The notes: a model not told the origin generated them from the sequence alone. DNA of 64,000 bases from Motacilla alba alba (GCF_015832195.1 NC_052032.1:2300618-2364617), one strand, 5' to 3'; counted from the first letter of the stretch, positions 26,400 to 37,734 are shown. Program-made: numbers and translations.

Positions 26400-26930
26400 A
26401 CACAGAATCACTGCGTTGGAAGAGACCTTCAAGATCATGGAGTCCAACCCAACCCCAACACCTCAACTCAACCCTGGCACCCAGTGCCACATCCAGGCTT
26501 TGTTAAACACACCCAGGGATGGTGACTCCACCACCTCCCCGGGCAGCCATTCCAGAACTTTATCACCCTTTCTGTAAAAAAACTTTTCCCTGACATTCAG
26601 CCTATATTTCCCTTGGCACAGCTGGAGGCTGTGTCCTCTGCTTCTGTCAGTGCTGCCTGGAGACAGAGCCCAACCCCAGCTGAGCACAGGCACCGTTCAG
26701 GAGCTGTGAGAGTGATGAGGGCACCCCTGAGTCTCCTTTTCTCCAGGCTGAGCACCCCCAGCTCCCTCAGTGGTTCCTCACAGGGTTTGTGTTCCCAGCC
26801 CCTCTCCAGCCTCGTTGCCTCCTCTGGACACGCTCCAGGTCCTCAAGGTCCTTCCCAAACTGAGGGGCCAGAGCTGGACACAGCACTCAGGGTTTGGCCT
26901 CACCAGTGCCAGTGTCTGGCTGCGGGTCCA
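26400..26930 (-). mobile_element. CR1 LINE fragment, antisense, longest in the window
   Basis: Starts with CACACAGAATCACTGCG and TTGGAAGAGACCTTCAAGAT, runs through ACACCCAGGGATGGTGACTC and GGCTGTGTCCTCTGCTTCTG, and then further into the element (GCTGAGCACCCCCAGCTCCC, ACACGCTCCAGGTCCTCAAG, CTGGACACAGCACTCAGG). It is therefore less 5'-truncated than its relatives. CR1 homology may continue weakly to about 27120. Confidence 0.9.
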
Positions 26931-27210
26931 TGTCAGAGCACCCTGCCTGTGGGGTATGCCATGGAGCTGCTGGCACTCAGCCTTCCCTCAGGCACCTCCC
27001 TTTCAGTGCAGCCCCGGGAAGCAGCACAATCCTGTTCCTGTCCCACCCTTACCCTGCTCATTATTCCCATTAACATTTCACAGCAGCTCTTGACAGCTGC
27101 TTTATTCCATCACCTGCTGGCTCCTCAGTGTTAAACAGTGAGATGCACTCCAAATGGTCATTTGGGGCAGCTGAAGGCAGTTTGGAGCCCAGGGAATAAC
27201 AAAAATAATC

Positions 27211-27293
27211 ACAATACACACTCAATCAACATCCATGAGCACAGAGCCTCTGGAAAGCAGAGTTCTGTGTTAGGTACCTGTGCCCTTGCTCCC
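27211..27293 (+). repeat. About 83-base direct repeat, right copy
   Basis: Partner of 26210-26292, with ACACTCAATCAACATCCATG in place of ACACACACAAAAAACATCCATG-like sequence at the start and near-identity afterwards. Confidence 0.9.
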
Positions 27294-29084
27294 AAGTCCT
27301 CATTGCCTGTGCCTCTCCCTCTGCAGTGCTGTCCTTCCCTCTCCTCAGCAAAAATTCTTTACAGCATCCCTAAAGAGACCTGAGAGAGCAAAAGGAATTT
27401 CATTAACTGCTTGAGGACAGAGCCAGCAGATCCTGGATCCTTCAGGCTGCTCCCCAATCACTTAAGTAATTCCTGCAGCTGATGGGTGACAGTGGGAAGG
27501 ACACCAGCTCCTCCTTCCAGGGCCTCAGGGAGCATCCTCAGCTTCTCCTGGCAGGCTGCTCAGTTCACTTTATTTACCTCTCAGCAAAAGCCCCATAAAA
27601 CATCTCTTTCTTTTTCCTTGATCTTGTTGTTCCACTCCTAAATAATCCAAAAGTTAAATTTTCAACCCAGACTCTGCTGGACTTTGTCACACCTGCGAAT
27701 CCTGCTCTTCTGCTTGGAAATAGAAAAGTTCCCAATGGTTGCCCCTTCCATGGATATTTGTGTGATCAGAAATCACTTCATGGCTATTCCCAGAAAGCAG
27801 GAGCAGCTGTGAATTCATGGAAATTCTGTGAATGCACATTTGTTGGCAGTACTCTGCATAATTGAGTGGCAGATTTGAAAGCCCAAAGCCCTGTTTCATA
27901 TTCTGTGGTGCAAATCCAGAGTAGCTCCAGCAGTGTTGGGTCTGAATCCTGATTTTGGGATTATTTGAGGCTGAATTGTGCATTTGGGAGAGGAGTTGGT
28001 GTCTGCACTGGGTGTCCTTGTGTCTAGACTCGCTCTTGCCCAGTGCTGTCATCAGCACCATCCCTGCAGCCAGAAATTTCCCCTCTCTCAGCAGCTGACA
28101 GCCAGGCTGGAGTTTGCAGGCTGGAGTTTGCAGTCATTCCAAGCATTCTGTGTGCACATGGAACTCCATTACTACAGCACACATCAGGCTTGGGGCTTTT
28201 TATCTTCTTTTTTTTGTTGATTTTTTTTCCACCTACTAAACCCAAAGCCAACTTTCTGTTTAGGAGTTGGATTTTCACATCCCAGTGTTTTCATGCACTA
28301 TAAGTGATCATTGTTTGGCTCTGCCAGGGCAGGCAGAGGATGTGCTGATGTGCTCAGAATTCCAGATTTTGGTGAAGAAAGGAGCACCAGACAATTCAGA
28401 CTGGTGCAAAATGAGCATTTAGCATGGCAAGGCTTGTTGGAGTCTCGCACGCTGATTAGTTTTCCTATTATTCCTGTATTGTTAATTAGCCCTGGGTCGA
28501 TAATCAGAGGTGCAGCTCTGTGCTTGTCCCTGCTCAAGGACAAGGAGGATCAGAGTCCCCTTCAGGCTGTCCCCTGCTCTGCCCTCGCTCACACACAGAG
28601 GTTGTTGCTTCTGTTTAGGGATTTTTTGGGGCTTTGTGGCCCTCTGGGTCAAGCCTGTGGAAACTGAAGAGGAACCCGTGGTGTGCAGCCCCTGCAGTGG
28701 TCGTGGTGCCTGGAGTGATGCCCAGGCACATTCCAGCTGCAGGAAGGCTCTGCCAGCCCCGAGGAGGAAGGGTGGCAGGAGGTGACAGCTCCTGGGGACA
28801 GCGAGTGAGGGCTGGGGGAGCTGAGCAAACCCAACCCTGCCTGCAGGAAGGGCACGAGAGGGGCTGGCACTGGCAGAGCTCCCACTCAGGGCACTGCTCT
28901 GGGAGCTCAGGGCTTTCTTGGGGCTGTGGGAAGTGCCCGGCACGGGACTGGTGAAACCTGGGATCTCTGCATGGCCCAGAAAGGGAGCGGGGCAGAAAGA
29001 AGTGTCAGAAGGTGGATTTTGTTTCCTCTGCCTGTGTGAGAGCCCCTGGTCGAGGTGGGCAGTGGGCAGGTGACCCAGAGGGGC

Positions 29085-29450
29085 AGGGCAGGGTCACCCA
29101 GTCCAAGCCCAGCCCCAGCAACCCCACCCTGGGCATCCCTGGCAGCGCTGGCCAAAGGCTCCTGGAGCTCTGGCAGCCTCGGGGCCGTGCCCATTCCCTG
29201 GGGAGCCTGGGCAGTGCCAGCACCCTCTGGGGGAAGAACCTTGCCCTGAGCTCAGCCTGAGCTGCCCTGGCCCAGCCCCAGCCGTTCCCTGGCTCCTGTC
29301 CCTGTCCCAGAGCAGAGATGGGAGCTGCCCCTCGGGAGGAGCTGCAGCCCCGGGGAGCTCTGCCCTCACTCTGCTCCAGCTGGACAATCCCAGAGCCCTC
29401 AGCTGCTCCTCACGGGCCCCTCCTTTGGACACTCTCTCACACCTTTAGAC
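29085..29450 (-). mobile_element. CR1-type block, antisense
   Basis: Contains the CCCCACCCTGGGCATCCCTG and GGAAGAACCTTGCCCTGAGC segments shared with 13031-13250, then GCTCCTGTCCCTGTCCCAGA and GCTCTGCCCTCACTCTGCTC. The same sequence is present in reverse complement at 55600-55975, at high identity by eye. Confidence 0.82.
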
Positions 29451-29640
29451 CTTTTTCTGATACTGAGACGCCCAAAACTCTCCAGCACTGGGGGTGAGGC
29501 TGCCCCAGCCCAGAGCAGAGCAGGACAATCCCTCCCTCCCCCATCTGGGGATGCTGTGCCTGGTGTCCCCCATGTGCTCCTCATTTCCCAGGAACATTTC
29601 CTTGTAGCTTTGCTGTGCCTGGCTCCCCCAGAGCTGCCTT

Positions 29641-29975
29641 TCACAGAATTCATAGAACCATTGGGTTGGAAGAGACCTTCAAGATCATGGAGTCCAACCC
29701 AGCCCCAACACCTCAACTCAACCCTGGCACCCAGTGCCACATCCAGGCTTTGTTAAACACACCCAGGGGTGGTGACTCCACCACCTCCCTGGGCAGCCAC
29801 TCCAGAACTTTATCACCCTTTCCATGAAAAACTTTTTCCTAACATCCAACCTGTATTTCCCTTGGCACAGCTGGAGGCTGTGTGCTCTGCTTCTGTCAGT
29901 GCTGCCTGGAGAAAGAGCCCAACCCCAGCAGGGCACAGGCACCTTTCAGGAGCTGTAGGGAGTGATGAGGTGACC
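29641..29975 (-). mobile_element. CR1 LINE fragment, antisense, next to exon 16
   Basis: Starts CACAGAATTCATAGAACC and TTGGAAGAGACCTTCAAGAT and ends with the reverse complement of the CAGCTCCTGAAAGGTGCCTG block and AGTGATGAGG. Same subfamily as 5755, 11890 and 26400. About 43 bases separate it from exon 16. Confidence 0.9.
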
Positions 29976-30018
29976 CTTTCCTGTGAGTGACCCTTTGTGT
30001 CCCTCCTGCTGTGTGCAG

Positions 30019-30136
30019 ATCCTGACGGGGGAGGACTGGAATGCTGTGATGTACCACGGGATAGAGTCGCAGGGCGGTGTCCATTCCGGAATGTTCTCCT
30101 CCATCTACTTCATCGTGCTCACGCTGTTCGGTAACT
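30019..30136 (+). CDS. CACNA1B: Exon 16: repeat II selectivity filter and first part of IIS6
   Basis: A 118-base exon, phase 0 to phase 1. It encodes [20 protein letters not shown], then [19 protein letters not shown] and the first base of Tyr. The Glu of TGEDW is the repeat II contribution to the EEEE calcium-selectivity ring. The FIVLTLFGN stretch begins IIS6. Human has VSKGMFSSF where this has VHSGMFSSI. The acceptor is TGTGCAG. The donor is not the usual type: it reads GTATCCTTG, the U12 consensus. Confidence 0.98.
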
Positions 30137-30145
30137 GTATCCTTG
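30137..30145 (+). promoter_or_regulatory. U12-type 5' splice site
   Basis: GTATCCTTG immediately after the exon 16 coding sequence. It departs from the U2 consensus at +3 to +5 (ATC rather than AAG or GAG) and matches the extended U12 donor. Confidence 0.88.
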
Positions 30146-31019
30146 CATGGGCATCCTTGGTGCCACAGTCCTGCCCACACCGCTAGAAATCCCCACTTTT
30201 CTCTGAATTCTTACAGCCTCATCCTTTAAAAGCCAAATTATTGCCGTGGCTTTGCTCCTGACAGCACTGGAGGTGAGTTGTCCAACTTGGTGCTGCTTTT
30301 TGTATGGCAATGTCAGAATTTTTCATTTAATTTAAAGAAATTTCATTTTAATTGTTGTGTTTTGCCTTGAAAATGTTCTATTAAGAGTTAATTTAGATTG
30401 TGGGAGAAATAATTGAGGGCTGGTCGGAGCAGGACCTTGAAATCTTCCCAAATTGTTTTTAGCCAGGGGCGGTGGGTAGATGATGGTGGGGACGAGGCTT
30501 CATTCTCTTGGTGCCGTTGTCTAGGGCACCTTAACCAGCTGTGCTGTCCCAAATGCTCAGAATTATCTCATCTCCACATTTAATTTAATTCTGGATCTTG
30601 GGTTTCAGGTTCTGGGAGCGTTCAGTGCTCCAAGCCTTGGCACATGAAGTGTCTGTTTTGTTCTTCTGAGAGATGGAAATCTCTCGAGGGTAACCAGAAA
30701 CTGGGAGCTTTCATCCCCCCAGTGTCCCAGGGTGTCTGCTGGGGAAGGGGTGGTGTGTCCCAGAGGTCCAGGGAGGCAGGGACAGAGTGACACAGGGATG
30801 GGATTTGGGAAGGGAGGCTGTATTTGATACATATTTTATACATATTTTATATGTATTTCATATTTCATACGCAAGCAAGCAAAGCAGCTCCCTGATGGAG
30901 CAGCTGGGTGTGAGGAGGAGAGCCAGGAGGGCAGAGGGGCTGTGGTGGCACTGTCCCTGTGCCAGTGGTGGCTGATGCTCTGTGACAGTGCCAGCACCAG
31001 CCAGCCACAGCACCACTGG

Positions 31020-31395
31020 TGTGAGGACACAGCCCTAAGATGCACCAGGGGAGGTTTAGGCTGGACCTTAGGGAGAAGTTCTTCCCAGAAAGAGTGGTTG
31101 GGCATTGAAGGGGCTGCCCAGGGGGGTTTGGAGTCCCCATCCCTGGAGTGTCTAAGGAAAGATTGGATGTGGCTCTGGGTGACAAGGTCTAGGTTGGACC
31201 TGATCTCAAAGGGCTTTTCCAGCCCTTTCTGTGATTGTGTGATGCTGTGATTGATTCTGTGATTGATTCTGTGATTGATTCTGTGATTGATCCTGCAGTC
31301 CTGTGATTCTGTGACTGATTCCATAACTGATTCCATAACTGATTCTGTGATTCTGTGATTGATTCTGTGATTCTGTGACTGATTCTGTGGCTGCA
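31020..31395 (+). mobile_element. CR1 LINE 3' end with expanded octamer tail
   Basis: Sense CR1: GGTTTAGGCTGGACCTTAGG, GAGAAGTTCTTCCCAGAAAG, GTTGGACCTGATCTCAAAGG and TTCCAGCCCTTTCTGTGATT. The terminal octamer region has grown into an array of ATTCTGTG and GATTGATTCTGTG units from about 31220 to 31390. CR1 normally ends in only a few octamers. The left boundary is approximate. Confidence 0.85.
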
Positions 31396-33710
31396 GCCAC
31401 GAGCTGTGTGGATCCAGAGGGAGCATCCCTAAAGCAGGAAACCCAGGAATTGTGGCTGAGCTGAGGCAGCCCTGGCTGCTTTGTTTGCTCTGCAAAGTAG
31501 GATGAGAATGCCCAAAGTGAGATGAGAACACCCTGAAGTGGGTTGAGAATGTCCCAAAGTGGGATGAGAATTCCCAGTGCTGCTGCTCCACCCAGGAGCT
31601 CCTGTGAGGATTTCCTGACCTTCTCACTGGTTACAGTCCCAGCATTCCTATTTTCCTTGGAGTCTTGTTTGGGCTGGAGATGCAGGAGAAGGGGAGAGGT
31701 GAACTGGGGGAAATACTGGGGCTGAAGACAGAGTTCCTGCAGAAATGGGCTGCTCCAGCTGGAGTGGAGGGGACAGAAAGTGCCATCGATGACATTGATG
31801 CCCATGGGTGGCACGGCACTGCTCCAGCCCTTTGGCTTGGCTGGAATTCTGTCCTTCAGGATGAGGGGCAGGGACAGGGAAGAGCAGAGCAGGCAGTGGG
31901 AGCTGTGCCTGTCACACGAGTGTCCCCGTGGGATTTATCCTGTTCCTGGAGCCGTGGCAGCCGTGCTCAGACATCTCATAGCAGCCAGCCCCTTCCCAAA
32001 ACACCAAGCTCTGCAAAACTGGGTCAGAGGAGAGCAGGGAGTGAGGGAGAGCTCTAAATCCTCTGGGCTTGGCATTTGGAAATGAGATTAAGCTGTAATC
32101 AGGCTTGACAGCACAGCTGAGGGAGGGACTTTTCACCCCCAAGCTGCTGAGATCCAGCGTTCTTGAGGAACGGGGCATTAATCCCCTTCCTCACCTTTAA
32201 TTCAGAGGGGACTTCTCCCTGCTCCTTTGGCTTCCATTGCCAGGGAAAGAGCAGGGCATGTTCAAGAGCAGGGGATCTGCTGCTCCTGCCATGGATTTGG
32301 GCTTTGGAGAGTGGGAACCTCACCCACCTTCTCCCGAAATCTCATCAGGTGCCGCTCTCTTGTTTTCCCTTCTGCTGCTGAGGTGATCCAGGGCTGTTTT
32401 TCCTGAGCTTCTCCAGACATCTCCAGTGCCTCTTCCATGCCCTTTGCCCTCAGCCCCGTGCTGGTGGCTCCTTGAACTCCCTGGGACATCACTGGGGCGT
32501 TCAGGAAGGAAGGGGGATGTGCCAGGTGGGATTCTTTGATCCTCCCTGAGTTCTGCAGGTTGGGATGTTTGCTGCAGGTGAAGCTCTGTGAGCATAGAGA
32601 GAGAGAGGGAAGAATTTGCTTTTTCAACGGATCATGGCAAGGAAAAGTTTGTTTTTCTAAGTGGGAAGTGTCTCATGTTACGTTTCCATTTCCAGAGAGT
32701 CTGCGTGGAACCAGAAATGGTTTAATGAAAGTTTTATGATTAAAGTAACAACAGGATTTGGCCCATTTTCCAGGAAATTACACCATGCCTGTGTTCACTG
32801 TTATCCACTTAATTGATAAATTGAGGCATCTGTTGAGACAATAAGAAAGAAGAAAAAAAAAAAAACTCCAAGAAAAACTGCAGAGGAGAGGAGGATACTG
32901 CCCTTCCCTGGCCCTCAAGTGCCAGGCAGGAGATGATTCCTGGCTCCAGGCACTGCCTCATCCAGCTTACACAGCCTGAGGCAGAGCCTGGAGTTTGGGA
33001 GAAATTTGGGAATTCCCCAGCCCTGCAGAGAGGACTGAAGGACCTTTTTTGGGGCGGAAGCACCCAAGTCTGCCAGACTGTGTCTGCTTGGAAATGGATC
33101 AGGCTGGGCTGATCTGATAAAAAGAAATTAATTCAGTTTCCAGGGGTTGCCTGTGTTCCATGAGCCACTTCCAGCGGGTGTGGGAGGCAGAGGTAGGGAG
33201 GCAGTTGTCCTGCTGAGAGGTTTATTCCCTGATAGGAGGCTTGGAAGTGTTTCCAGCCTGTTGGAAGCACTCCAGAGGAAAAACCCCAAACACCCAGCAC
33301 AGCCCAGGGGTGCCCTCAGCCCCCACCCTCAAAGAAAATGGGGGAATTAATGTCTTTGTAAAGGACTAATGTGGCTCTTTGTTGTAGGGGTGATGATTCC
33401 AGCTCTGGTTTTTCCTGTTCTGTATCCACTGGGTTCCCTGGGATCGAGGTGTTCTCAGGCACTCCTCGCTGTCCCTCTGGGATGGAGGAAGGGGCATGTG
33501 ATGGGCATCACATTCCAAACCTCGCTCTGGCCCTGAGGAATCATCTCCCAAGGGCAAAAAAACAGGAGAAGTGCTGGTTCCTGGCTGGAGAGACCCCAGG
33601 GCTCTGTGTCCATGCCCTGCAGGGCTTGGCAGTCAGGGAGGATGGAGAAACATCCGAAGGGATGAACAACTCCTGCTGGACCCAGATCTGATGGGCACCA
33701 GGCTCTGGGT

Positions 33711-34165
33711 GGTGCCTTGTGCAGGCTGGCCTAGAACAGAGGCTGGACAGAGCTAAAGAATAAAGCAGGGATTTATTCAAAGGATCTCCTCAGTGGATCC
33801 ACCTTGGGCAGCACAAGAGCCCAGCCAGGGCTGCACCCAAGATGATCCAAAATGGTCCCAAAATGCACGAGCGCTCCCGGGGTCTCTCCCTTGGCTCAGT
33901 TCTGCTCCATTTGCACCTTGCAGTTCATTGTCCAGTTCCAGCTTTAGCCCAGGCACTCCCATCCTGCTTGTTTTTCTCTCCTCAGCCCACGGTGTTTGTG
34001 CTCCTGGGCTGAGATTTGGATCATTTGTCCTTGGTGCCCAGCTGGAGCAGGAATTGTTTTGTCTCCCTGCTCTGTGCAGAGCTCCCCATCCCCTGATGTG
34101 AAGCCCAGACCCACACACTAAAGCAGCACAGAATGTGAAAAATAGAAAAGCTGAAACCTGAGGCA
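33711..34165 (-). mobile_element. LTR-like element, copy A
   Basis: About 450 bases, near-identical in its right half to 36370-36805: GCCCAGGCACTCCCATCCTG, CTTGTTTTTCTCTCCTCAGC, GGAGCAGGAATTGTTTTGTC and AGCAGCACAGAATGTGAAAA. Read on the minus strand it ends with AATAAATCCCTGCTTTATTC and a TTCTAGGCCAGCC-type terminus, which fits an LTR polyadenylation end. No internal retroviral sequence. Confidence 0.72.
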
Positions 34166-34867
34166 GCATTTCCTCTCTTTAGAGACTAGAAAAGGCCTTG
34201 TTGGGTCTCTAGTCTAAATATTTACTATTAATAGGCATTTAATAACTGATAAGTCTCTAACAAAAACAACAGTCAATATAAACATCTAATTATAAACATC
34301 TAATAACAGATAAATATCTAATAGTAAATAAACATCGAATGCTGGATAAATATCTAATAACAGTAAATATAAAACAGTAAATGTCTAACACTCCCTCAGA
34401 TGGAATTAGAGCTGGGAATGCCTGGCTCTGAAGTCTGGGCTGAATTGTGTTTGGTAAAACCCTGGAGAAGGGAAGCAGAGGGGCTTTGAGCTGCTGATTT
34501 GGGCCAGCTTTGCTCCCTGCCTTGGGAAGGTCCCTGATGTGGGACAGGCTGGATGGAGCTGCAGGGACACCCGGGCTGCTGTCTGGGAGAGGGGGATCAG
34601 CCCTGCTGCCCTCCTGGCTCCTCTGCTGTCAGCCACCCCTGGGTGCTCCTCCAGACTGCCCCCTGAGGGATGGAGAGCCATGGGAAGGGCTCTGAGGCCA
34701 TGGGCTCCCAAAATCCCCCTGCAGGCTGGCATCACCCTTGGGGTTCATCCCTCTCTTCTGCCCTCCCAGGAGGAGTTTCTGCCTTCCCCCTCTCACCAGC
34801 CTCACCCCAGGCCTGCCCTTGCCCGTCCACCCCACAGCTCAAGGCAGGGAGCATGGACCTGACAGAA

Positions 34868-35165
34868 AATCCCAGGGTGGTTTGGGTTGGAGGGGACCTC
34901 AAAGATCAGCCCTGCCATGGCAGGGACACCTCCCACTGTCCCAGCTGCTCCAAGCCCTGTCCAGCCTGGCCTTGGGCACTGCCAGGGATCCAGGGGCAGC
35001 CCCAGCTGCTCTGGGCACCCTGTGCCAGGGCCTGCCCACCCTCCCAGGGAACAATTCCTTCCACCAACCCATAAAACGTTATGCTCTGGCAGGGGGAAGC
35101 CATTTTCTGTGTCCTGTCCCTCCATCCCTGTCCCTCTCCAGCTCTCCCGGAGCCTCCTGCAAATA
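34868..35165 (-). mobile_element. CR1 LINE fragment, antisense
   Basis: Starts TCCCAGGGTGGTTTGGGTTG, followed by GGGACACCTCCCACTGTCC, CCTTGGGCACTGCCAGGGAT and CCCAGGGAACAATTCCTTCC. Same antisense layout as 6254 and 14917. Confidence 0.88.
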
Positions 35166-36234
35166 CCTGGATTAGTTTCCTAAAGCTCCTGCAGTCCTTT
35201 CAGTGGGTTTATGGACCATCCCCGTGCACATTGCTATCAGGAGGAGCAAACAGAGCTCTGCAGTGAGTGACTCTCCTGTCCCCAGGTGATGTGCAAGAGC
35301 CAAACACATTTTCTCCTTGGGAGAGTGGTTTTGCTGTGGTTTGCCCTGCTTGCCCTCCTTCCCTGTGCAGAGGTAGCTGATTTATGGCTGCTCTGGGGCT
35401 GTTTTGCAGCCACAAGCCTGGAATAACAACAATAAACTCAGCAAAAGCTGAAATCATTAAGTGGAAAAATGAAAGTAAAAGAGGAATAAATAATTCCAGG
35501 CCAGTGTTATGTCTCAGGGATGGGATGCAGAGCTCTGCTGAGAGGCCTGGGCTGGCGTGGGCACTGCCCTGGCTTGGCTGGGCTCTGGGCTGGGCTTAGG
35601 GGCTGTTTTATCAGCAGAGCTCATTAATGGGGCTGGGTGTGCTGCTCTGGGCTCTGTGTGGGGCTCAGCATGTCTGGGGTGGCCCCATTGCCACCTTGAC
35701 TCCGGTGAAGAAAGCCAGGATGGTTTCCTCCCAGCAGCAATGACCTGAGATTCATTTTTCCATGCTCTCCACGACTTTCTACAGCTCTGTGTGTATAAAA
35801 ATGTAAATGTTGGCTTAAAATGACCCATTTCCTGCAGCTCCACTGGTTGTCCTTTTAAACAGGAGGGGAAAATGAGGCTGAAATCTGCATGAGGGGACAA
35901 TCAGACTGAAATCTGCATTTCTGGGCTGGAGGGGTTGAAAACCACACCCAGGGGCTGTGGTGCCTCTGGGGGCAGCAGGAAGTCCCACCCTGCCCCTCTG
36001 ATGGGGTGGCACCCTCAGGTCCTGTCCCCTCTCCAGGCAGGTGCTGGGGACACAAGTGTGTGTCCTGCCCTGCTGGGCTGCAGGGCCAGCTCCAGGCACG
36101 GTGGGTGAGCTGGGAATGCTGGCAAAGCTTCCAGAGATCAATCCATGAAACACTGAGGGGGGAAAGAGGGGCAGCAGGAGGGAATGATTGCTGCCTGTGC
36201 TGTGTGAAGAGCTTTTCCTCAGCTGCTCCCACAG

Positions 36235-36302
36235 ATACTCTCCTGAACGTCTTCTTGGCCATCGCTGTGGACAACCTGGCCAACGCCCAGGAGCTGACCA
36301 AG
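36235..36302 (+). CDS. CACNA1B: Exon 17: end of IIS6
   Basis: A 68-base exon, phase 1 to phase 0. It completes Tyr and encodes TLLNVFLAIAVDNLANAQEL, then TK. This is the intracellular half of IIS6, which forms part of the activation gate, and the first residues of the II-III linker. The sequence is invariant among Cav2 channels as far as I recall. The acceptor CCCACAG belongs to the U12-type intron 16; the donor is GTAGGT. Confidence 0.98.
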
Positions 36303-36369
36303 GTAGGTGGGACATTCCTGTGCCTTCCAAAGCACTGGTGACACCCGGAGGTGTCCCCTGGAGCCCTGG

Positions 36370-36805
36370 GATGCTTTGAGCAGCTGGAACAGAGGCTAGA
36401 TGGCATTAAAGGAAATACAGAGATTTATTGAAGGGCCTTCAAAGGCCACACCCTGGCAGTACCAGAGCCACAGGCTCTGCCCAGATGGCTCCAAGATGGG
36501 AGCAAAAGGGAGCTTGGTCATGAGATCTCACATTTTTTTAACTTCTGCTCCATTTGCATGTTGGAGTTCATTGTCAATTCTTTTAGCCCAGGCACTCCCA
36601 TCCTGCTTGTTTTTCTCTCCTCAGCCCACGGTGTTTGTGCTCCTGGGCTGAGATTTGGATCATTTGTCCTTGGTGCCCAGCTGGAGCAGGAATTGTTTTG
36701 TCTCCCTGCTCTGTGCAGAGCTCACCATCCCCTAATGTGAAGCCCAGACCCACCCACTAAAGCAGCACAGAATGTGAAAAATAGAAAAACTAAACCTGAG
36801 GCATC
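36370..36805 (-). mobile_element. LTR-like element, copy B
   Basis: Second copy of the 33711-34165 family, here about 70 bases after the exon 17 donor. It shares the GAACAGAGGCTAGA and AGAGATTTATTGAAGG region on the left and near-identity in the right half through to GTGAAAAATAGAAAAAC. Confidence 0.72.
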
Positions 36806-36810
36806 ACCTG

Positions 36811-37115
36811 CTGCCCCTCTGGTGACCACTTTGCACTGCAGAGAGGTTTATTCCCCTGCAGGTTTCTATATTTCAGGTTGCAGGGAATATTTTGTATTTG
36901 CTTTACCCTAGAGTGGGCATTGCTCATCTCACTTTTGCTGGTTCCAAGAGCAGAGGAGAAGCAATTAAGAGTTTTTTTGGCTGATTGGAAGCTCAGACAG
37001 TAGCAAATTCAGGCATTGTGGTGCTGCTTTTGCCCCTCTGGTGACCAGCTTGCACTGCAGAGAGGTTTATTCCCCTGTAGGTTTCTTTATTTCAGGTTGC
37101 AGGGAATGTTTTGTG
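36811..37115 (+). repeat. Pair of about 87-base direct repeats
   Basis: Copies at 36811-36897 and 37031-37115 share GCCCCTCTGGTGACCA, TTGCACTGCAGAGAGGTTTA and TTTCAGGTTGCAGGGAAT. They are about 220 bases apart, start to start. Confidence 0.9.
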
Positions 37116-37734
37116 TTTTGTTTGGTCTCACACTTTGTGTCCCTTACCTCGCCAAGGTTGGTGATGGATGAAGGAATTAAAATTTTCCCATCAGCTCCAG
37201 GCAAACAATTTGCAGAGGCTGTAGTGAGCACTCAGGGGAGATGTTGGGATATTCCTGCCTCTCCTCGGGTATAAGAGAAATCAGAGGCACAAAGCCAGGT
37301 CCTGGCAGGGGATGGCAGTGACGGGATGGCAGTGACACTGGTGTGACTTTTCTGGATGCAGAGAGCTGGGTGTGGACACAGATTTCTGTAGGAGAATGTT
37401 TACATTGAGAACAGCTCAGCCCGGGAGGGTTGTGACTGTTGCCCTTGGTGTTTGGGTTATTGCACAGTTTTGATTTCTTGGCATACTCTGGTGGATTTAT
37501 GAGGAGAATTAAAGGGATTTTTGCACGTTTTTAGCTTTTCTCAGCCATTCCTGTGCTGCTGCCATCAGCAGCAGTCAGAGTGAGCTGCTGGGGGCAAAGG
37601 CAGCAGTGTCCCCGTTGGGGTGGTGATGCTTTAGAACTTTACTTTCTTTCCTGCTGCCAGAGGCAGAGCTCTCTGCCCACAAGCTGAGGCAGCAGCAGGC
37701 ATAGGTGGTTTTTATTTTTGAGGAAAGGTGCAGC

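Larger units (their letters stand above)
24655..30018 (+). other. CACNA1B: Intron 15
   Basis: A 5.4 kb phase-0 intron. It holds a large antisense CR1 (26400-26930), a pair of direct repeats flanking it (26210-26292 and 27211-27293), an antisense CR1-type block (29085-29450) and another antisense CR1 (29641-29975) near the acceptor. The regions 24655-26200 and 27300-29080 show no recognised repeat or coding similarity. Confidence 0.78.
30137..36234 (+). other. CACNA1B: Intron 16, U12-type (minor spliceosome)
   Basis: A 6.1 kb phase-1 intron with GT-AG ends. The donor GTATCCTTG matches the U12 donor consensus RTATCCTTT at 8 of 9 positions. A TTCCTCAGC motif (36215-36223) resembles the U12 branch site TTCCTTRAY, with its A about 13 bases from the AG, and there is no long polypyrimidine tract. 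Minor introns are known in voltage-gated cation channel genes. Inside lie a sense CR1 with an expanded tail (31020-31395), an LTR (33711-34165) and an antisense CR1 (34868-35165). The stretches 30137-31010, 31400-33700, 34170-34860 and 35170-36234 show nothing recognised. Confidence 0.85.

Noticed and set aside
30836..31627. A 263-codon minus-strand frame with Asn-His-Arg-Ile repeats
   Set aside because: The repeats are the translated octamer tail of the CR1 at 31198-31395, not a protein.
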